This document shows, one piece after another, positions 43,287 to 52,532 of a DNA stretch of 64,000 nt. The stretch comes from JAAYZQ01 sp034428935 (lineage in GTDB: Bacteria > Chloroflexota > Anaerolineae > JAAYZQ01). Position 1 is the first letter of the stretch. Each line of letters begins with the position of its first letter. The translations under genes and the position numbers were made by a program. The stretch lies in NCBI GenBank assembly GCA_034428935.1, contig DAOUHB010000066.1, positions 1-64,000 on the forward strand. The letters are read 5' to 3'. The notes under the pieces are model-generated. The model was given only the letters and a program-made list of their open reading frames with translations, searched no databases and was not told the DNA's origin.

Positions 43287-43302
43287 CTCGACCTCCTGGG
43301 AA

Positions 43303-44223
43303 TCAGACGCCATAGACCTTGCGGGCCCAAGCCACGTAGCGGGTAATGCCCTCGCGAATGTCCACCTGCGGATCGTGGCCCAGCTCCCGCCGGGCCAGGG
43401 AAAAGTCGACCAGCTTGACCCTCGTCGTGAAGGCCTCCTCGCCCTCGAAGCGGGCCAGGCGCGGATCGGCCCCCGTGATCTCGAGCACCAGGTCCGCCAG
43501 CTCTTCGATAGAGATGGCCCACTCCTCGCGGCCGCCGACGTTATAGACCCGGCCGGGAAGGAAATTGTCGGCGATGTTGGCAAAGGTGCGGCAGGTATCA
43601 TCCACGTAGTCAAAGATGCGCCGGTGGCCGCGATAAACGGTGAAAGGCAGCCCCTTGAGGGCGTGGTAGACAAAGATAGGGATCACGCCTCGATAGCGGC
43701 TGTAGTACTCGTGGGGGCCGTAGCAGCCCACGGGACGCACGCGCACGATCTCGACGCCGAACATGACCTCGTGGTTCAGGCACTGAAGCTCGCCGGCCCA
43801 CTTGCTGATGGCGTAATCATTCATTTGCTTGATGGGCACCCGATCCATGACATCCTCGGTCATGAGCTGGTCGTAATCGCCATAGACCTCGGCGCTGGAA
43901 AAAAAGACCATGCGGAAGCGGTGCTGCTCCTGGAGGCGGAGCAAGTGTTTCGTGCCGACGACGTTGGTGCGCCACAGATTCTCGTAATGGTCCTCGCCGT
44001 TCCAGCGCCCATACTCGGCGGCCAGGTGATAGACGGTTTCAAAGGACTGCCGCCGGAAGATGGCGTCCATCTGCTGAAAAGAACTCACGTCGACCCGGAA
44101 ATGCCGGGGGTCCTCCCCCTGCAGGATGTCGCACGTCCAGACGCGGTGCCCGCGCGAGCACAGCTCCCGGGACAGGTTGGTCCCGATAAAGCCGCGCCCG
44201 CCGGTAACAAGGATGTCGGGCAT
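43303..44223 (-). CDS. NAD-dependent epimerase/dehydratase (extended SDR)
   Basis: A 306-residue SDR with ILVTGGRGFIGTNLS, VYHLAAEYGRWNG, FFSSAEVYGDYDQ and NDYAISKWAGEL (YxxxK). It is one of four distinct SDR genes in the locus; this one is shorter and diverges in the substrate domain (PVGCYGPHEYYSRYRGVIPIFVYHAL). Likely acts on a nucleotide-activated hexose. ATG 44223 follows the GT4 stop by three bases. Confidence 0.85.
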   Translation of the reverse strand: MPDILVTGGRGFIGTNLSRELCSRGHRVWTCDILQGEDPRHFRVDVSSFQQMDAIFRRQSFETVYHLAAEYGRWNGEDHYENLWRTNVVGTKHLLRLQEQHRFRMVFFSSAEVYGDYDQLMTEDVMDRVPIKQMNDYAISKWAGELQCLNHEVMFGVEIVRVRPVGCYGPHEYYSRYRGVIPIFVYHALKGLPFTVYRGHRRIFDYVDDTCRTFANIADNFLPGRVYNVGGREEWAISIEELADLVLEITGADPRLARFEGEEAFTTRVKLVDFSLARRELGHDPQVDIREGITRYVAWARKVYGV

Positions 44224-44225
44224 TG

Positions 44226-45461
44226 TTATCCCCCTCCAGCTCTCCCCAACGTCGGGGAAGGGTTCCGGCGATGATGACGGTCCTGGTTGGCGGCGGCCAG
44301 CACCTGCCGGTAGACCTCCACCAACTGCCGGCCAACGGCCTCCAGGCCAAAGAGCGCCACGGCGGTGGCCTGGCCCCGGCGGCCCATGGCCGGCAGGGCA
44401 TCCGGGTCCGACAGCAGGCCGGCCAGGTGCCCGGCCATGGCCTCCGCATCCAGGGGCGCAACCCGCCCGGCGCCCGCCCGGGCAACGTAGCGTGCCAGGC
44501 CCACCCGTTCGGAGATGAGCAGCGGCAGGCCGGCGGCCATGGCCTCGGCCGCGGCCATGCCGAAATTCTCCGACTCGGAGGCCATGAGCAGCAGGTCCGC
44601 ATCGGCCAGGGCCTGCAGAACCCCGGCATCGCCCAGCAACCCGGAGAAGTGCACGCGACCAGCACAGCCCACCTGCGCCGCCGCGGCCCGCAGCGAGGGC
44701 TCCAGGCTGGCCTCGTCGGGCCCGGCAAAGAGCAGACGCGCCGCCGGGAACCGGCCGGCGACCCGCGAGAAGGCCTCCAGGGCAACGTCCGGGCGCTTGA
44801 CGGGGTGCAACCGCCCCAGGCAGAGAACCACCACGTCGTCACCGGGAATGCCCAGGCGATGGCGCAGGGCACCTCTTGGCGGCAGGCTCCGCAAGCGACC
44901 GGTGTCCAGGGCGTTGGGGACCACGTACGTCGGGCTGGGCAGCCCCAGGGCGATCACGGACTGGCGCTCCAGGTCGTCGGAGCAGTGCAAGGCAGCGGCC
45001 CGGCGAAGGAGCCCCGCGCCCACGAGGCACATGAAGGCTCGTTTCTTGAGCGCCTTGTGGGCCAGTGCCCAGCCCATCAACTCCCCTTTGGGCGACAGGA
45101 CTGCCGGCACCCCCCTGTCGGCGGCCAGCTTCAGGGCAACCAGGGAAGGAAAGGTGTAGAGGCCGGCGGTGTGCACCAGGTCGAACCCGGCGCAGCGGCG
45201 CGCGCAGGCACGGGCCAGCTCCGGCGACAGGGCGAAACGCGCTCCGGTCAGCCGCGGGTAGTAGGTCACTTCCACACCCCCGCTAATAAAGGGCCGGAGA
45301 AGGGGAACGTCGACGATACCGCGGCCATTGGCGTTGGTGGCCAGCACCGACACTTCCACCCCCTCCCCCACCAGGGCCCGGCAGAGAAGGGGCAGCGAGC
45401 GGGCCGGGCCACCATAGACGATGGCCTCTTCGTAAAAGGGCAGGACCCAAAGGACTCTCAT
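44226..45461 (-). CDS. Glycosyltransferase family 4
   Basis: A 411-residue GT4 enzyme. N-terminal VLWVLPFYEEAIVYGGPARSL has the Gly-rich acceptor loop; CLGRLHPVKRPDVALEAF and ESENFGMAAAEAMAAG contain the donor domain start and the EX7E motif. ATG 45461 is used; an in-frame start at 45584 lies in the preceding gene. The C-terminal NPSPTLGRAGGG is encoded by a GC-rich tail that looks like a read-in repeat. It adds a sugar to the growing unit. Confidence 0.87.
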   Translation of the reverse strand: MRVLWVLPFYEEAIVYGGPARSLPLLCRALVGEGVEVSVLATNANGRGIVDVPLLRPFISGGVEVTYYPRLTGARFALSPELARACARRCAGFDLVHTAGLYTFPSLVALKLAADRGVPAVLSPKGELMGWALAHKALKKRAFMCLVGAGLLRRAAALHCSDDLERQSVIALGLPSPTYVVPNALDTGRLRSLPPRGALRHRLGIPGDDVVVLCLGRLHPVKRPDVALEAFSRVAGRFPAARLLFAGPDEASLEPSLRAAAAQVGCAGRVHFSGLLGDAGVLQALADADLLLMASESENFGMAAAEAMAAGLPLLISERVGLARYVARAGAGRVAPLDAEAMAGHLAGLLSDPDALPAMGRRGQATAVALFGLEAVGRQLVEVYRQVLAAANQDRHHRRNPSPTLGRAGGG

Positions 45462-45466
45462 GGCCC

Positions 45467-47365
45467 TCAAAGGTTGCGGCGCATCCATTCGGCCAGGACA
45501 AAAAGGGCCCATGGCCTGCACCACGTGCCGCCGCCGTGGGTGAACTCGGTCCAGACTCGGCGTGCACTGCCCGCATCCACCCACAAAGCAAGCTGCTCCG
45601 GTAGGGCAGTCAACGTGTCGCCCACAGGCGCTGCCAGGTCCTCATGCAGCCATTGCTCGAACGGAAGGGTGAACGTCCGCTTCTTTTTCGCCAGGACGCC
45701 AGGGGGCAGCCGGTCACCCAGGGCGGCGACCAGGAGCGGCTTCGGTTGGCGCCCGAGCTTGTACCGGGCGAGTATCGGCAACACACGTTCGACGAGAACG
45801 TGGTCCACGAATGGCACGCGAACCTCCAGCGAATGGGCCATGCTCATGGCATCAGCGTCGCGGAGCAGCGTGGAGCGCATGTATTGGCTGAGCTCCAACC
45901 AGGAGACCTCACCGGCCGAGTCATAATCCTCGGCCACGCGAATCTGCTCCCCGGCGTGTCGCCGCCACAGGCCGAGGGCCTCGTCGCCGCCATCCAGGCT
46001 CTCGAGCACGGCAGGCTGCAATAGCTGCCCGACCTGGCGGGGCGTCAGCAGGCAACGCACGAGAAAGTAGGGATGATCGAAGAACAGGTCCCCCGAGAGC
46101 AGGCCGGCAAGCTTGTGCCCTCCCCTGGGGCCGTCTCGCAAGAGCAGAAGGCTACCACCGGAGAGCAACCTTTGCCCGGCGCCAGGGATTCGCTGCCGGG
46201 CTTCATACAGCCGTTTCAAGCGCGGCACCAGGCGAAAGGAGGGATAGCCGGCAAAAAGCTCGTCGCCGCCCAGGCCCGACAGGGCGACGGTCAGGCCCGC
46301 CCGGCGCGCCTCGCGGGACACGTACCAGGTGTTGATCCCGTCGATGCTGGGCTGATCCATCGCTGCCAGGGCCTGGGGCAGGTCGGCCAGCGCGTCCCTG
46401 GCGCCCAGGACACGAACCTGGTGGCGGCTGGCCCAGCGCTGGGCGGTGAGAGATGCGAGACTGCGCTCGTCGTCCGCCCAGCCGTCGAACCCCAGGGTAA
46501 GCGTGGAGAGCGGGCTGCCCAACGCCTCTGTGCCAAGGGCGACCACGGCGCCAGAATCGAGCCCGCCGCTGAGGAATGCGCCCAGGGGCACGTCGCTTAC
46601 CATGTGGCAGGCCACGGCGCCGGACAACGCCCGGTACACATCTTCGGGCCCCGGATCGTCCGGGTCCTGGGCGCCAGTCGGGCGCCAGTACGTGCCCGAC
46701 TCGATCGCCAGCCCTTCTCGCCCCGGAGCCACCTTTAGCCAGCTACCCGGGGGCAGGGAAACCACACCGTCGATCATGGTAAGGGGTTCCTGGACGCTGC
46801 CAAAGGCCAGATAGGTATACAGGCCGGCGGCGGAAAGCTCCCTTCGTATGACTCCACTGCCCAGGAGCGCCCTAACCTCGGAGGCAAAGAGCAGCCGCCG
46901 GCCGTCGTGCCACAGATAGAGAGGCTTGACGCCGAAGCGATCCCGGGCCAGGAGCAGCGAGCCGCCGCCCGGCTCGTCGCCCCCCGTGCCGTCGTAGAGG
47001 GCAAGGGCGAACATGCCCCTCAGCCGTGGCAAACACGCCAGGCCCCATTCCTCGTAGGCGCGGAGCACCACCTCGGTGTCGCTCCGCGTGGCAAAGCGAT
47101 GGCCCAGGGCTGCAAGCTCGGCGCGGAGCTGAACAAAGTTATAGATCTCGCCGTTAAGAACAATGGCACGGCGGCGCTCATGGCTGTAGATGGGTTGATC
47201 GCCCGTGTCCAGATCAATGATCCTCAGGCGGCGCACGCCCAGCGCCAGGCGGCCGGCATCCAGGTAGCCCGCGCTGTCAGGCCCGCGATGGACCAGGCAG
47301 GCGTTCATCGCACGCGTGACCCTCGCCGCTTCGTCCAATCCGGCTACACCGCAGATGCCGCACAT
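45467..47365 (-). CDS. asnB: Asparagine synthase, glutamine-hydrolysing (AsnB-type)
   Basis: A 632-residue enzyme: the nucleophile Cys2 in MCGICGVAGL, then RGPDSAGY and LNGEIYNF glutaminase features, and the synthetase domain with SGGLDSGAV ATP pyrophosphatase motif. In polysaccharide loci, such enzymes amidate sugar acids or related carboxylates rather than making free asparagine. The last ~80 residues (KKKRTFTLPFEQWL...) are the usual C-terminus. It sits between GT4 genes. Confidence 0.92.
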   Translation of the reverse strand: MCGICGVAGLDEAARVTRAMNACLVHRGPDSAGYLDAGRLALGVRRLRIIDLDTGDQPIYSHERRRAIVLNGEIYNFVQLRAELAALGHRFATRSDTEVVLRAYEEWGLACLPRLRGMFALALYDGTGGDEPGGGSLLLARDRFGVKPLYLWHDGRRLLFASEVRALLGSGVIRRELSAAGLYTYLAFGSVQEPLTMIDGVVSLPPGSWLKVAPGREGLAIESGTYWRPTGAQDPDDPGPEDVYRALSGAVACHMVSDVPLGAFLSGGLDSGAVVALGTEALGSPLSTLTLGFDGWADDERSLASLTAQRWASRHQVRVLGARDALADLPQALAAMDQPSIDGINTWYVSREARRAGLTVALSGLGGDELFAGYPSFRLVPRLKRLYEARQRIPGAGQRLLSGGSLLLLRDGPRGGHKLAGLLSGDLFFDHPYFLVRCLLTPRQVGQLLQPAVLESLDGGDEALGLWRRHAGEQIRVAEDYDSAGEVSWLELSQYMRSTLLRDADAMSMAHSLEVRVPFVDHVLVERVLPILARYKLGRQPKPLLVAALGDRLPPGVLAKKKRTFTLPFEQWLHEDLAAPVGDTLTALPEQLALWVDAGSARRVWTEFTHGGGTWCRPWALFVLAEWMRRNL

Positions 47366-47385
47366 GGTAGAATCGCCGCCTCGCC

Positions 47386-48582
47386 TCAGGAGATCGCCGC
47401 GCAGAAGCGTTCGCGAAAGTGAGGGTACAGGTAGTGGGACCGCACCAGGTCATATCCCGCTCGCCCCATCTCTGCGGTCCGTCCCGGATGGGCCAGCATC
47501 CGGCACAGTGCCCCGGCCACCTGCTGGGGTGAGGTCGGATCGTCGACCAGCACGCCCGTCAGGCCATCGCGCACCACGCACGGGGTAGCATCCACCTTGC
47601 CGCCCAGGCATGCCCGGGCATGGCCCATGGCCTCCAGGTAGGCCAGGCCAAAGCCCTCGCCCGTACTCGGCATGGCAAAGAGGATACAGGCCTGGTAGAG
47701 CTGCCGCAGCAGGTCGTCGCCCACGTAGCCCGGCATGAACACGCGGGCCCGCGCCACCTCCGGCAGGCTGAGGGCCACGTCCCGCAGCGAGGGCCGGTCG
47801 TCGCCCTCGCCGGCGAGGACCAACTGCGCCTCGGGGAAAGCCTGCACCACGTCCGGAAAGGCGCTGAGCAGGCAGCGATGTCCCTTGTAACGTTCGACGC
47901 CGAGCATCCGCCCGACCATGAGAATCACGGCCGGGCCCAGGCGCTGCTCCACGCCATCCACCGCTCGCAGGCTGAGCCGGGGCCGGGCCGGATTGGGCTC
48001 GGCCGGCAGCTCCCGGGCATGACGGACCGGATCGAGGGCCAGCTCACAAACCTGTACCGGTAGCCTGGGAAAGCGGCGGGCGATGCTGTCCCGGGTGTAG
48101 GACGAAATGGCCAGGCGCCTCCAGGCATGGGCGAGCCCCAGCCGGCCCTCGCCGTCGGGTCGCGGCGTCAAGACCTCAACACCGCACAGCCAGACCACAT
48201 AGCGGCACCACCGCGCCCAGCCTGCCGGCGCCAGGGCGGCCGCCACGTTGACGTGATCGGACAGGACCAGGTCGTAGCCGCCCACCAGGAGCCTGCGCCA
48301 GAGCCGTGCGACAAAGGCAACGCGGTTGCCGGCAAATGCCTCGTAGCGCAGGTGCGCGGGGTCGACGTATCCGGGCAGAAAGGCTGGACGATCCTCGGCC
48401 AGGGTCAGCACGTCCAGCCGGTAACCTTCGTCGGCCAGGGAGCGAATCACCAGCCGATTTACGGCGGCAATCCCCCCGGGTGCCTGGAAGGCGCCGGTGA
48501 TGGCAAGGAGGCCCTTTCGCGGCCGCGCCCGCAGGGGCTGGGTCACCACCCGATCCCCCATCGCCTTCGCCGGCCGTCGCAT
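47386..48582 (-). CDS. Glycosyltransferase family 4
   Basis: A 398-residue GT4 with LLAITGAFQAPGGIAAVNRLVIRSL, ILMVGRMLGVERYKGHRCLLSAF donor start, VLAGEGDDRPSL and the EX7E segment GEGFGLAYLEAMGHA. ATG 48582 sits two bases after the upstream polymerase gene's stop. It transfers a sugar from a nucleotide donor. The acceptor is unknown. Confidence 0.87.
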   Translation of the reverse strand: MRRPAKAMGDRVVTQPLRARPRKGLLAITGAFQAPGGIAAVNRLVIRSLADEGYRLDVLTLAEDRPAFLPGYVDPAHLRYEAFAGNRVAFVARLWRRLLVGGYDLVLSDHVNVAAALAPAGWARWCRYVVWLCGVEVLTPRPDGEGRLGLAHAWRRLAISSYTRDSIARRFPRLPVQVCELALDPVRHARELPAEPNPARPRLSLRAVDGVEQRLGPAVILMVGRMLGVERYKGHRCLLSAFPDVVQAFPEAQLVLAGEGDDRPSLRDVALSLPEVARARVFMPGYVGDDLLRQLYQACILFAMPSTGEGFGLAYLEAMGHARACLGGKVDATPCVVRDGLTGVLVDDPTSPQQVAGALCRMLAHPGRTAEMGRAGYDLVRSHYLYPHFRERFCAAIS

Positions 48583-48583
48583 C

Positions 48584-50134
48584 TCAGCCCGTCCCTCCCG
48601 TTGGCGGCAGGCCCCGCGTCGGGGCGGCGCTGTCCGATGGTTTCGTGCCAGCACCGGTGCGGCGCTTTCCGCTGGGTGCTTCGAACAGCAGGTACTTGTT
48701 CACGAACCAGAGGATGATGGCGAACTTCAGGATCTCTAGCGTCGTGTTGTTGAGGTGGTTCTCGTACGTGAGAAAGCTGGCCGTCATGAGCAGGTAAAAG
48801 GCAGTGCCGGCCAGGTCGCCGCTGGCCGGGCCGCGGACGTAGAACCAGGCCATGAGGCCCCCCAGGAGCAAGAACCAGACGACGACAAAGGGCCAGCCAG
48901 CGGTACGATAGGCGTCGGCGAACTGCCCCGGCGTTGCCCACGAGTGGTCGGGAATCCCCAGGTAGGACGAGAGGATCAGGTACAGATCCAGGTGCCCGGC
49001 CGGTTTTCCCGGCCACAGGAAGCGCGGGATCAACTGCTGTGCGATTCCCGAGAGCATGTCCAGGCCCACGTAGGGCTGGACCTTGGGATGGATGGCCATC
49101 ATCGAGACCGTGATCTCCAGGACGCCTCCCTGCCTCTGCTCGAAAGTGCCTTGGGTCTGCTCGGCCAGGCTGGAGAGCGGGTTCGATAGAGTCTCGTTCA
49201 AGGACGAGAGCAGGATAGGGAGCCGCTCCGCGAATCCGGCGCCCTGGCTTCGGTCAAATCCGGCGTCGTACAGATTCGCTCGAAACGTGTTGACCGCCGG
49301 CACGCTCACCACCAGGGCCAGAAACCCGGCCGCAAGCCAGCGCGCGGAAAGCCTGCGGCGAGCATAGTAGATCGCCATGACGGCATAGAGCAGGACGTAC
49401 ACAGCACCCTTGGTGCCCATGACCAGGCCCAAAAAGATGTTTGTCGCAGTCATGCCCAACAGCCACAACCAACCAATGAGCCGAGGATGGCGAAAGTGCT
49501 GGATCAGCATCACAAAGGCCGTGAGATTGCCAAGGTGCAGGAAAAAGGCAAGGTAGCTGGACCAGACCGATCCACGCTGTGCCAGGTAGCCGGTCGCTCC
49601 GCTGACGACCGCCAGAATCTCCAGGAGCTTGCATACGAACCAGGCACCCATAGTGAGGACCCACCTGGGATTGCCCGGCACAGGCTCCGAGCGGACCGGC
49701 CGGGACTCGAGCACGCGTGTGACGAACGCGTACCCCACCCACAGAGCGACCAGGCCGACACCCATGAGCAAAACGGCAAGCGCCGGCAAAGTCTCTGTAG
49801 CCATGCTTGCCACGAACGGCCTGAAGCGGAGGTCTCTTTGCAGAATCCAGATGTTGAACACGATCTGGCCGTAGGCGTTGAGGCTGAACCAGACGGGCAA
49901 CTCGAAAGGATCGAACCGGCCCCGACGATAACTCCACCAGAAGACCAGGCCCGCCACCACGATCCCTAGCCCGGCGGCCGCCAGCTCGAAGGAGACACCC
50001 AGGCTGTGCGCTCCCACACGAACGGGACTGCCCTCGGTGTTCAGGAGTGGGATCAAGAGGGCCAAGGCGATGAAGGTGCCCGACGCGATCAGGAGGGCCG
50101 AACGCGAAATTCCGGTCTGCCGCGATCCTGCCAT
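48584..50134 (-). CDS. Wzy-like oligosaccharide repeat-unit polymerase
   Basis: A 516-residue integral protein with about 12 hydrophobic segments and a large outer loop (about 290-390, including LNETLSNPLSSLAEQTQGTFEQRQGG and QLIPRFLWPGKPAGHLDL). Wzy polymerases are poorly conserved; this assignment rests on topology, the RFLWPGKP-type loop seen in this class, and the locus. Distinct from the O-antigen-ligase-like protein at 32347-33627. ATG 50134. Confidence 0.7.
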   Translation of the reverse strand: MAGSRQTGISRSALLIASGTFIALALLIPLLNTEGSPVRVGAHSLGVSFELAAAGLGIVVAGLVFWWSYRRGRFDPFELPVWFSLNAYGQIVFNIWILQRDLRFRPFVASMATETLPALAVLLMGVGLVALWVGYAFVTRVLESRPVRSEPVPGNPRWVLTMGAWFVCKLLEILAVVSGATGYLAQRGSVWSSYLAFFLHLGNLTAFVMLIQHFRHPRLIGWLWLLGMTATNIFLGLVMGTKGAVYVLLYAVMAIYYARRRLSARWLAAGFLALVVSVPAVNTFRANLYDAGFDRSQGAGFAERLPILLSSLNETLSNPLSSLAEQTQGTFEQRQGGVLEITVSMMAIHPKVQPYVGLDMLSGIAQQLIPRFLWPGKPAGHLDLYLILSSYLGIPDHSWATPGQFADAYRTAGWPFVVVWFLLLGGLMAWFYVRGPASGDLAGTAFYLLMTASFLTYENHLNNTTLEILKFAIILWFVNKYLLFEAPSGKRRTGAGTKPSDSAAPTRGLPPTGGTG

Positions 50135-51118
50135 CTAGCCCTGTCCCTTGAGCGCCAGGACGTTCACGGTGTCGCCCCGGCCCAGGGAAGCGATCTGCCG
50201 GGCATCGCACCCGGGAAACGCAATCCCGTTTCTGTGGAGAACGCGATAGCTATCAAACCCACGTTCCTTCAGCTCTTCGAACAGACGCTCGGGAGCGAGC
50301 TCCTGGCGGGCCAGGTTGGGAGGGTTCACCTCGAAAATGAGCGCCAGCCCCGAATTGCGCCGGCAAAGCTCGTCCATGCCACGGAGGGCCGCCAGCTCGG
50401 CGCCCTCGACGTCCATCTTGACCAGGTGCACCTCTGGCCAGTCGAGGGCGGCAAAGTACTCGTCCAGGCTCGTCGCCTCGACTTCCTCGGTCGTTCGATC
50501 GAGCTCGCCGGGCATTGCCATCTTGTTAGAGACCGAGTCTTCTTGGTCGATGGAAAAGCGCACCCAACCGCTCGAGTCCGAGATTGCCCTGGGCACAACG
50601 GTGACGATGGCATCGACGTCATTTTCGGCCAGGTTAAAGCACAGCATCTGGCGCGTGGAGCCAACAGGCTCGAAGGCCCAGACACGGCCCGACGGGCCGA
50701 CTGACCGGGCGGCAAGGACGGAAAAATAGCCAATGTGCGCTCCCAGATCGACACAGCACATACCCGGCCGTAGCAGTTGCAGCACGGCCCTGGTGGTTTC
50801 GGGCTCATAGTCTCCGTACAGCAGGATGGTAGACACGACTCCCATGTCCTCGGGGCTATAGTGCAGGGTCATGCCGTGACATTGCACCTGCCCGGTGGAC
50901 ACGCCTTCCAGCAGCCGCCGGACGGGCAGGCGGCCCTCGAAGCGGGCAAGGGCCCGGCTTGCACGGCGGTCGAGCCAAGGCGTGCGGATAACGGCCTGGC
51001 GAACCAACCGCCGCAGGGCGACGTATCCCCTGCCCACGCCCCGAAGCCAGGGGCGTGGCACCGGGTCGCCAGCGGTACTCCTTGCGGACCCCAGGGGATG
51101 CACGGCGCTCTGTTTCAC
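50135..51118 (-). CDS. FkbM-family methyltransferase
   Basis: About 327 residues. The SAM-binding motif VDLGAHIGYFSVLAAR, RVWAFEPVGSTRQMLCFNL and LVKMDVEGAELAALRGM (post-I and IV motifs) are typical FkbM. It would O-methylate a sugar hydroxyl. GTG 51118 follows the upstream stop by one base; the in-frame ATG at 51172 would overlap the previous gene by 53 bases and cannot be excluded. The N-terminal ~70 residues (RQAVIRTPWLDRRASRAL) are outside the domain. Confidence 0.85.
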   Translation of the reverse strand: MKQSAVHPLGSARSTAGDPVPRPWLRGVGRGYVALRRLVRQAVIRTPWLDRRASRALARFEGRLPVRRLLEGVSTGQVQCHGMTLHYSPEDMGVVSTILLYGDYEPETTRAVLQLLRPGMCCVDLGAHIGYFSVLAARSVGPSGRVWAFEPVGSTRQMLCFNLAENDVDAIVTVVPRAISDSSGWVRFSIDQEDSVSNKMAMPGELDRTTEEVEATSLDEYFAALDWPEVHLVKMDVEGAELAALRGMDELCRRNSGLALIFEVNPPNLARQELAPERLFEELKERGFDSYRVLHRNGIAFPGCDARQIASLGRGDTVNVLALKGQG

Positions 51119-51119
51119 C

Positions 51120-52532
51120 TCAGTTGCCCGCCTGCTGCCGGCCGCCCACAGGAATCCGCCTTTGCGTACCATGCCCGGCGCGGTCTACCAGCGCCGAGAC
51201 GTCGAGGACCATCATCTGTCTTTGGGCGCGACAAAGGGCATCAATGCAGACGAGCCTGCCGGAGGGGCTCCAGCGCGGATGGAGGTCGCAGCGAAAGCCG
51301 GTATCCTGGAAGGAGCGCGGGACGTATACCCGGGCAAGCTCGACGAGCTGCTCACTGGGAACGTGATACAGCAACAGGTGCTGGTAGTCCTCCTGATCCG
51401 GGTAGGTGTCCAACAACAGCCAATCACCGGAGACGGGGCAGGCGCAGGGATGGCCGTCCTGGATGAGCACCATCGGGGCCAGGGCCTGGGCTGCCTTCGG
51501 GTCGCTGCCAAAGATCAGGAACCCATCCCCGCTCACTTGGTGGGCCAGCTTGCGCCAGGCGGATCGCTTGCTGTGGCGCCGCCAAAGGGCCAGAAGGGGC
51601 CGCAGCAGCCAGCGGCCTGCGCCACCGGAGCGGCGCAGGCGGGCATAGGCGGCCAGGGGCCGGCCCCAGATCAGGAAGCGGTCCGGATCAAGCCACGTGG
51701 CGTGCGAGTACCGGCCAGAGTCCGGATAGAGACACAGTTCGGTGCCGTCCAGGTTGCAGCGGTAGAGCCTGGTGAAGGGCTGCTCGTCGTCGGCCTTCCA
51801 GCGATGCAAGAATATCATCTCCAGTCCGGTTGGTGCCACCCAGACGTGATCGACATAGTGGCAGGCCCCGGCCATGGACAGCGTGGCCCGGTGCCCTGCC
51901 AGGTGGGCAACCTCGACTATGGGCTCCAGGGCCCCCGTGTGCAGATCCATGCGCAGGAGAGCATCGCCGGGGGGCAGCCTGCCGCGCCATTCGTCGAGGG
52001 CCAGCCCTTCGTAGTGATAGCCGGGCGTGTAGTACAGACGCTCAAAGCGAGGGCTCACACTCCATCGACCGTCGGGAGTGAGGGCATACACGGTGCCCGG
52101 CAGCAGCGTCCTGGTCCCCTTTTCCACGTCGATGCAAACGCCGGCAAAGCGCCCGGGGAGGCGGTCGTTGAACACGACCCGAGACCCATGGCTGCCCGGC
52201 AGCCACTGCAGCAGGCTCCCCTGCTGCCAGTTGAACGCCGCGGTCTCGGAGAGGGCGGTGTAAGAGCTGTTATCCAGGTCCCAGAGGCCGATCTCGGCTC
52301 GATCGCCGGACGCAACCATGCGGCCGTCAAACGCGACGCTGTGGCAGAGAAGCCGCCGCTCTTCCTCGTCAAAGGGAGTCTTGTCATAGTAGCCGAAGAA
52401 GTGGCTCCGGGGCCCTGGCGTGGCCAGGACCAGGCCGACGTCCGGATGCACCCGGATGCCCTCATCGACCTCGCCAGGGAGCTTGGCAGGTTCGACCCGC
52501 TCGCGCTCGCATAGATCGTATCTACCGGCCAT
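51120..52532 (-). CDS. TolB/WD40-type beta-propeller protein of the glycan locus
   Basis: A 470-residue protein with no signal peptide, opening with the notable segment GPRSHFFGYYDKTPFDEEERRLLCH, followed by blade-like repeats (LLRMDLHTGALEPIV, FTRLYRCNLDGTELCLYPD, DLHPRWSPSGRLVCID). These match TolB/oligogalacturonate-lyase-like propellers found in exopolysaccharide clusters. Activity is unknown; sugar modification or a lectin role could be expected. ATG 52532 overlaps the GT4 stop. I do not recognise a defined family name. Confidence 0.65.
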   Translation of the reverse strand: MAGRYDLCERERVEPAKLPGEVDEGIRVHPDVGLVLATPGPRSHFFGYYDKTPFDEEERRLLCHSVAFDGRMVASGDRAEIGLWDLDNSSYTALSETAAFNWQQGSLLQWLPGSHGSRVVFNDRLPGRFAGVCIDVEKGTRTLLPGTVYALTPDGRWSVSPRFERLYYTPGYHYEGLALDEWRGRLPPGDALLRMDLHTGALEPIVEVAHLAGHRATLSMAGACHYVDHVWVAPTGLEMIFLHRWKADDEQPFTRLYRCNLDGTELCLYPDSGRYSHATWLDPDRFLIWGRPLAAYARLRRSGGAGRWLLRPLLALWRRHSKRSAWRKLAHQVSGDGFLIFGSDPKAAQALAPMVLIQDGHPCACPVSGDWLLLDTYPDQEDYQHLLLYHVPSEQLVELARVYVPRSFQDTGFRCDLHPRWSPSGRLVCIDALCRAQRQMMVLDVSALVDRAGHGTQRRIPVGGRQQAGN

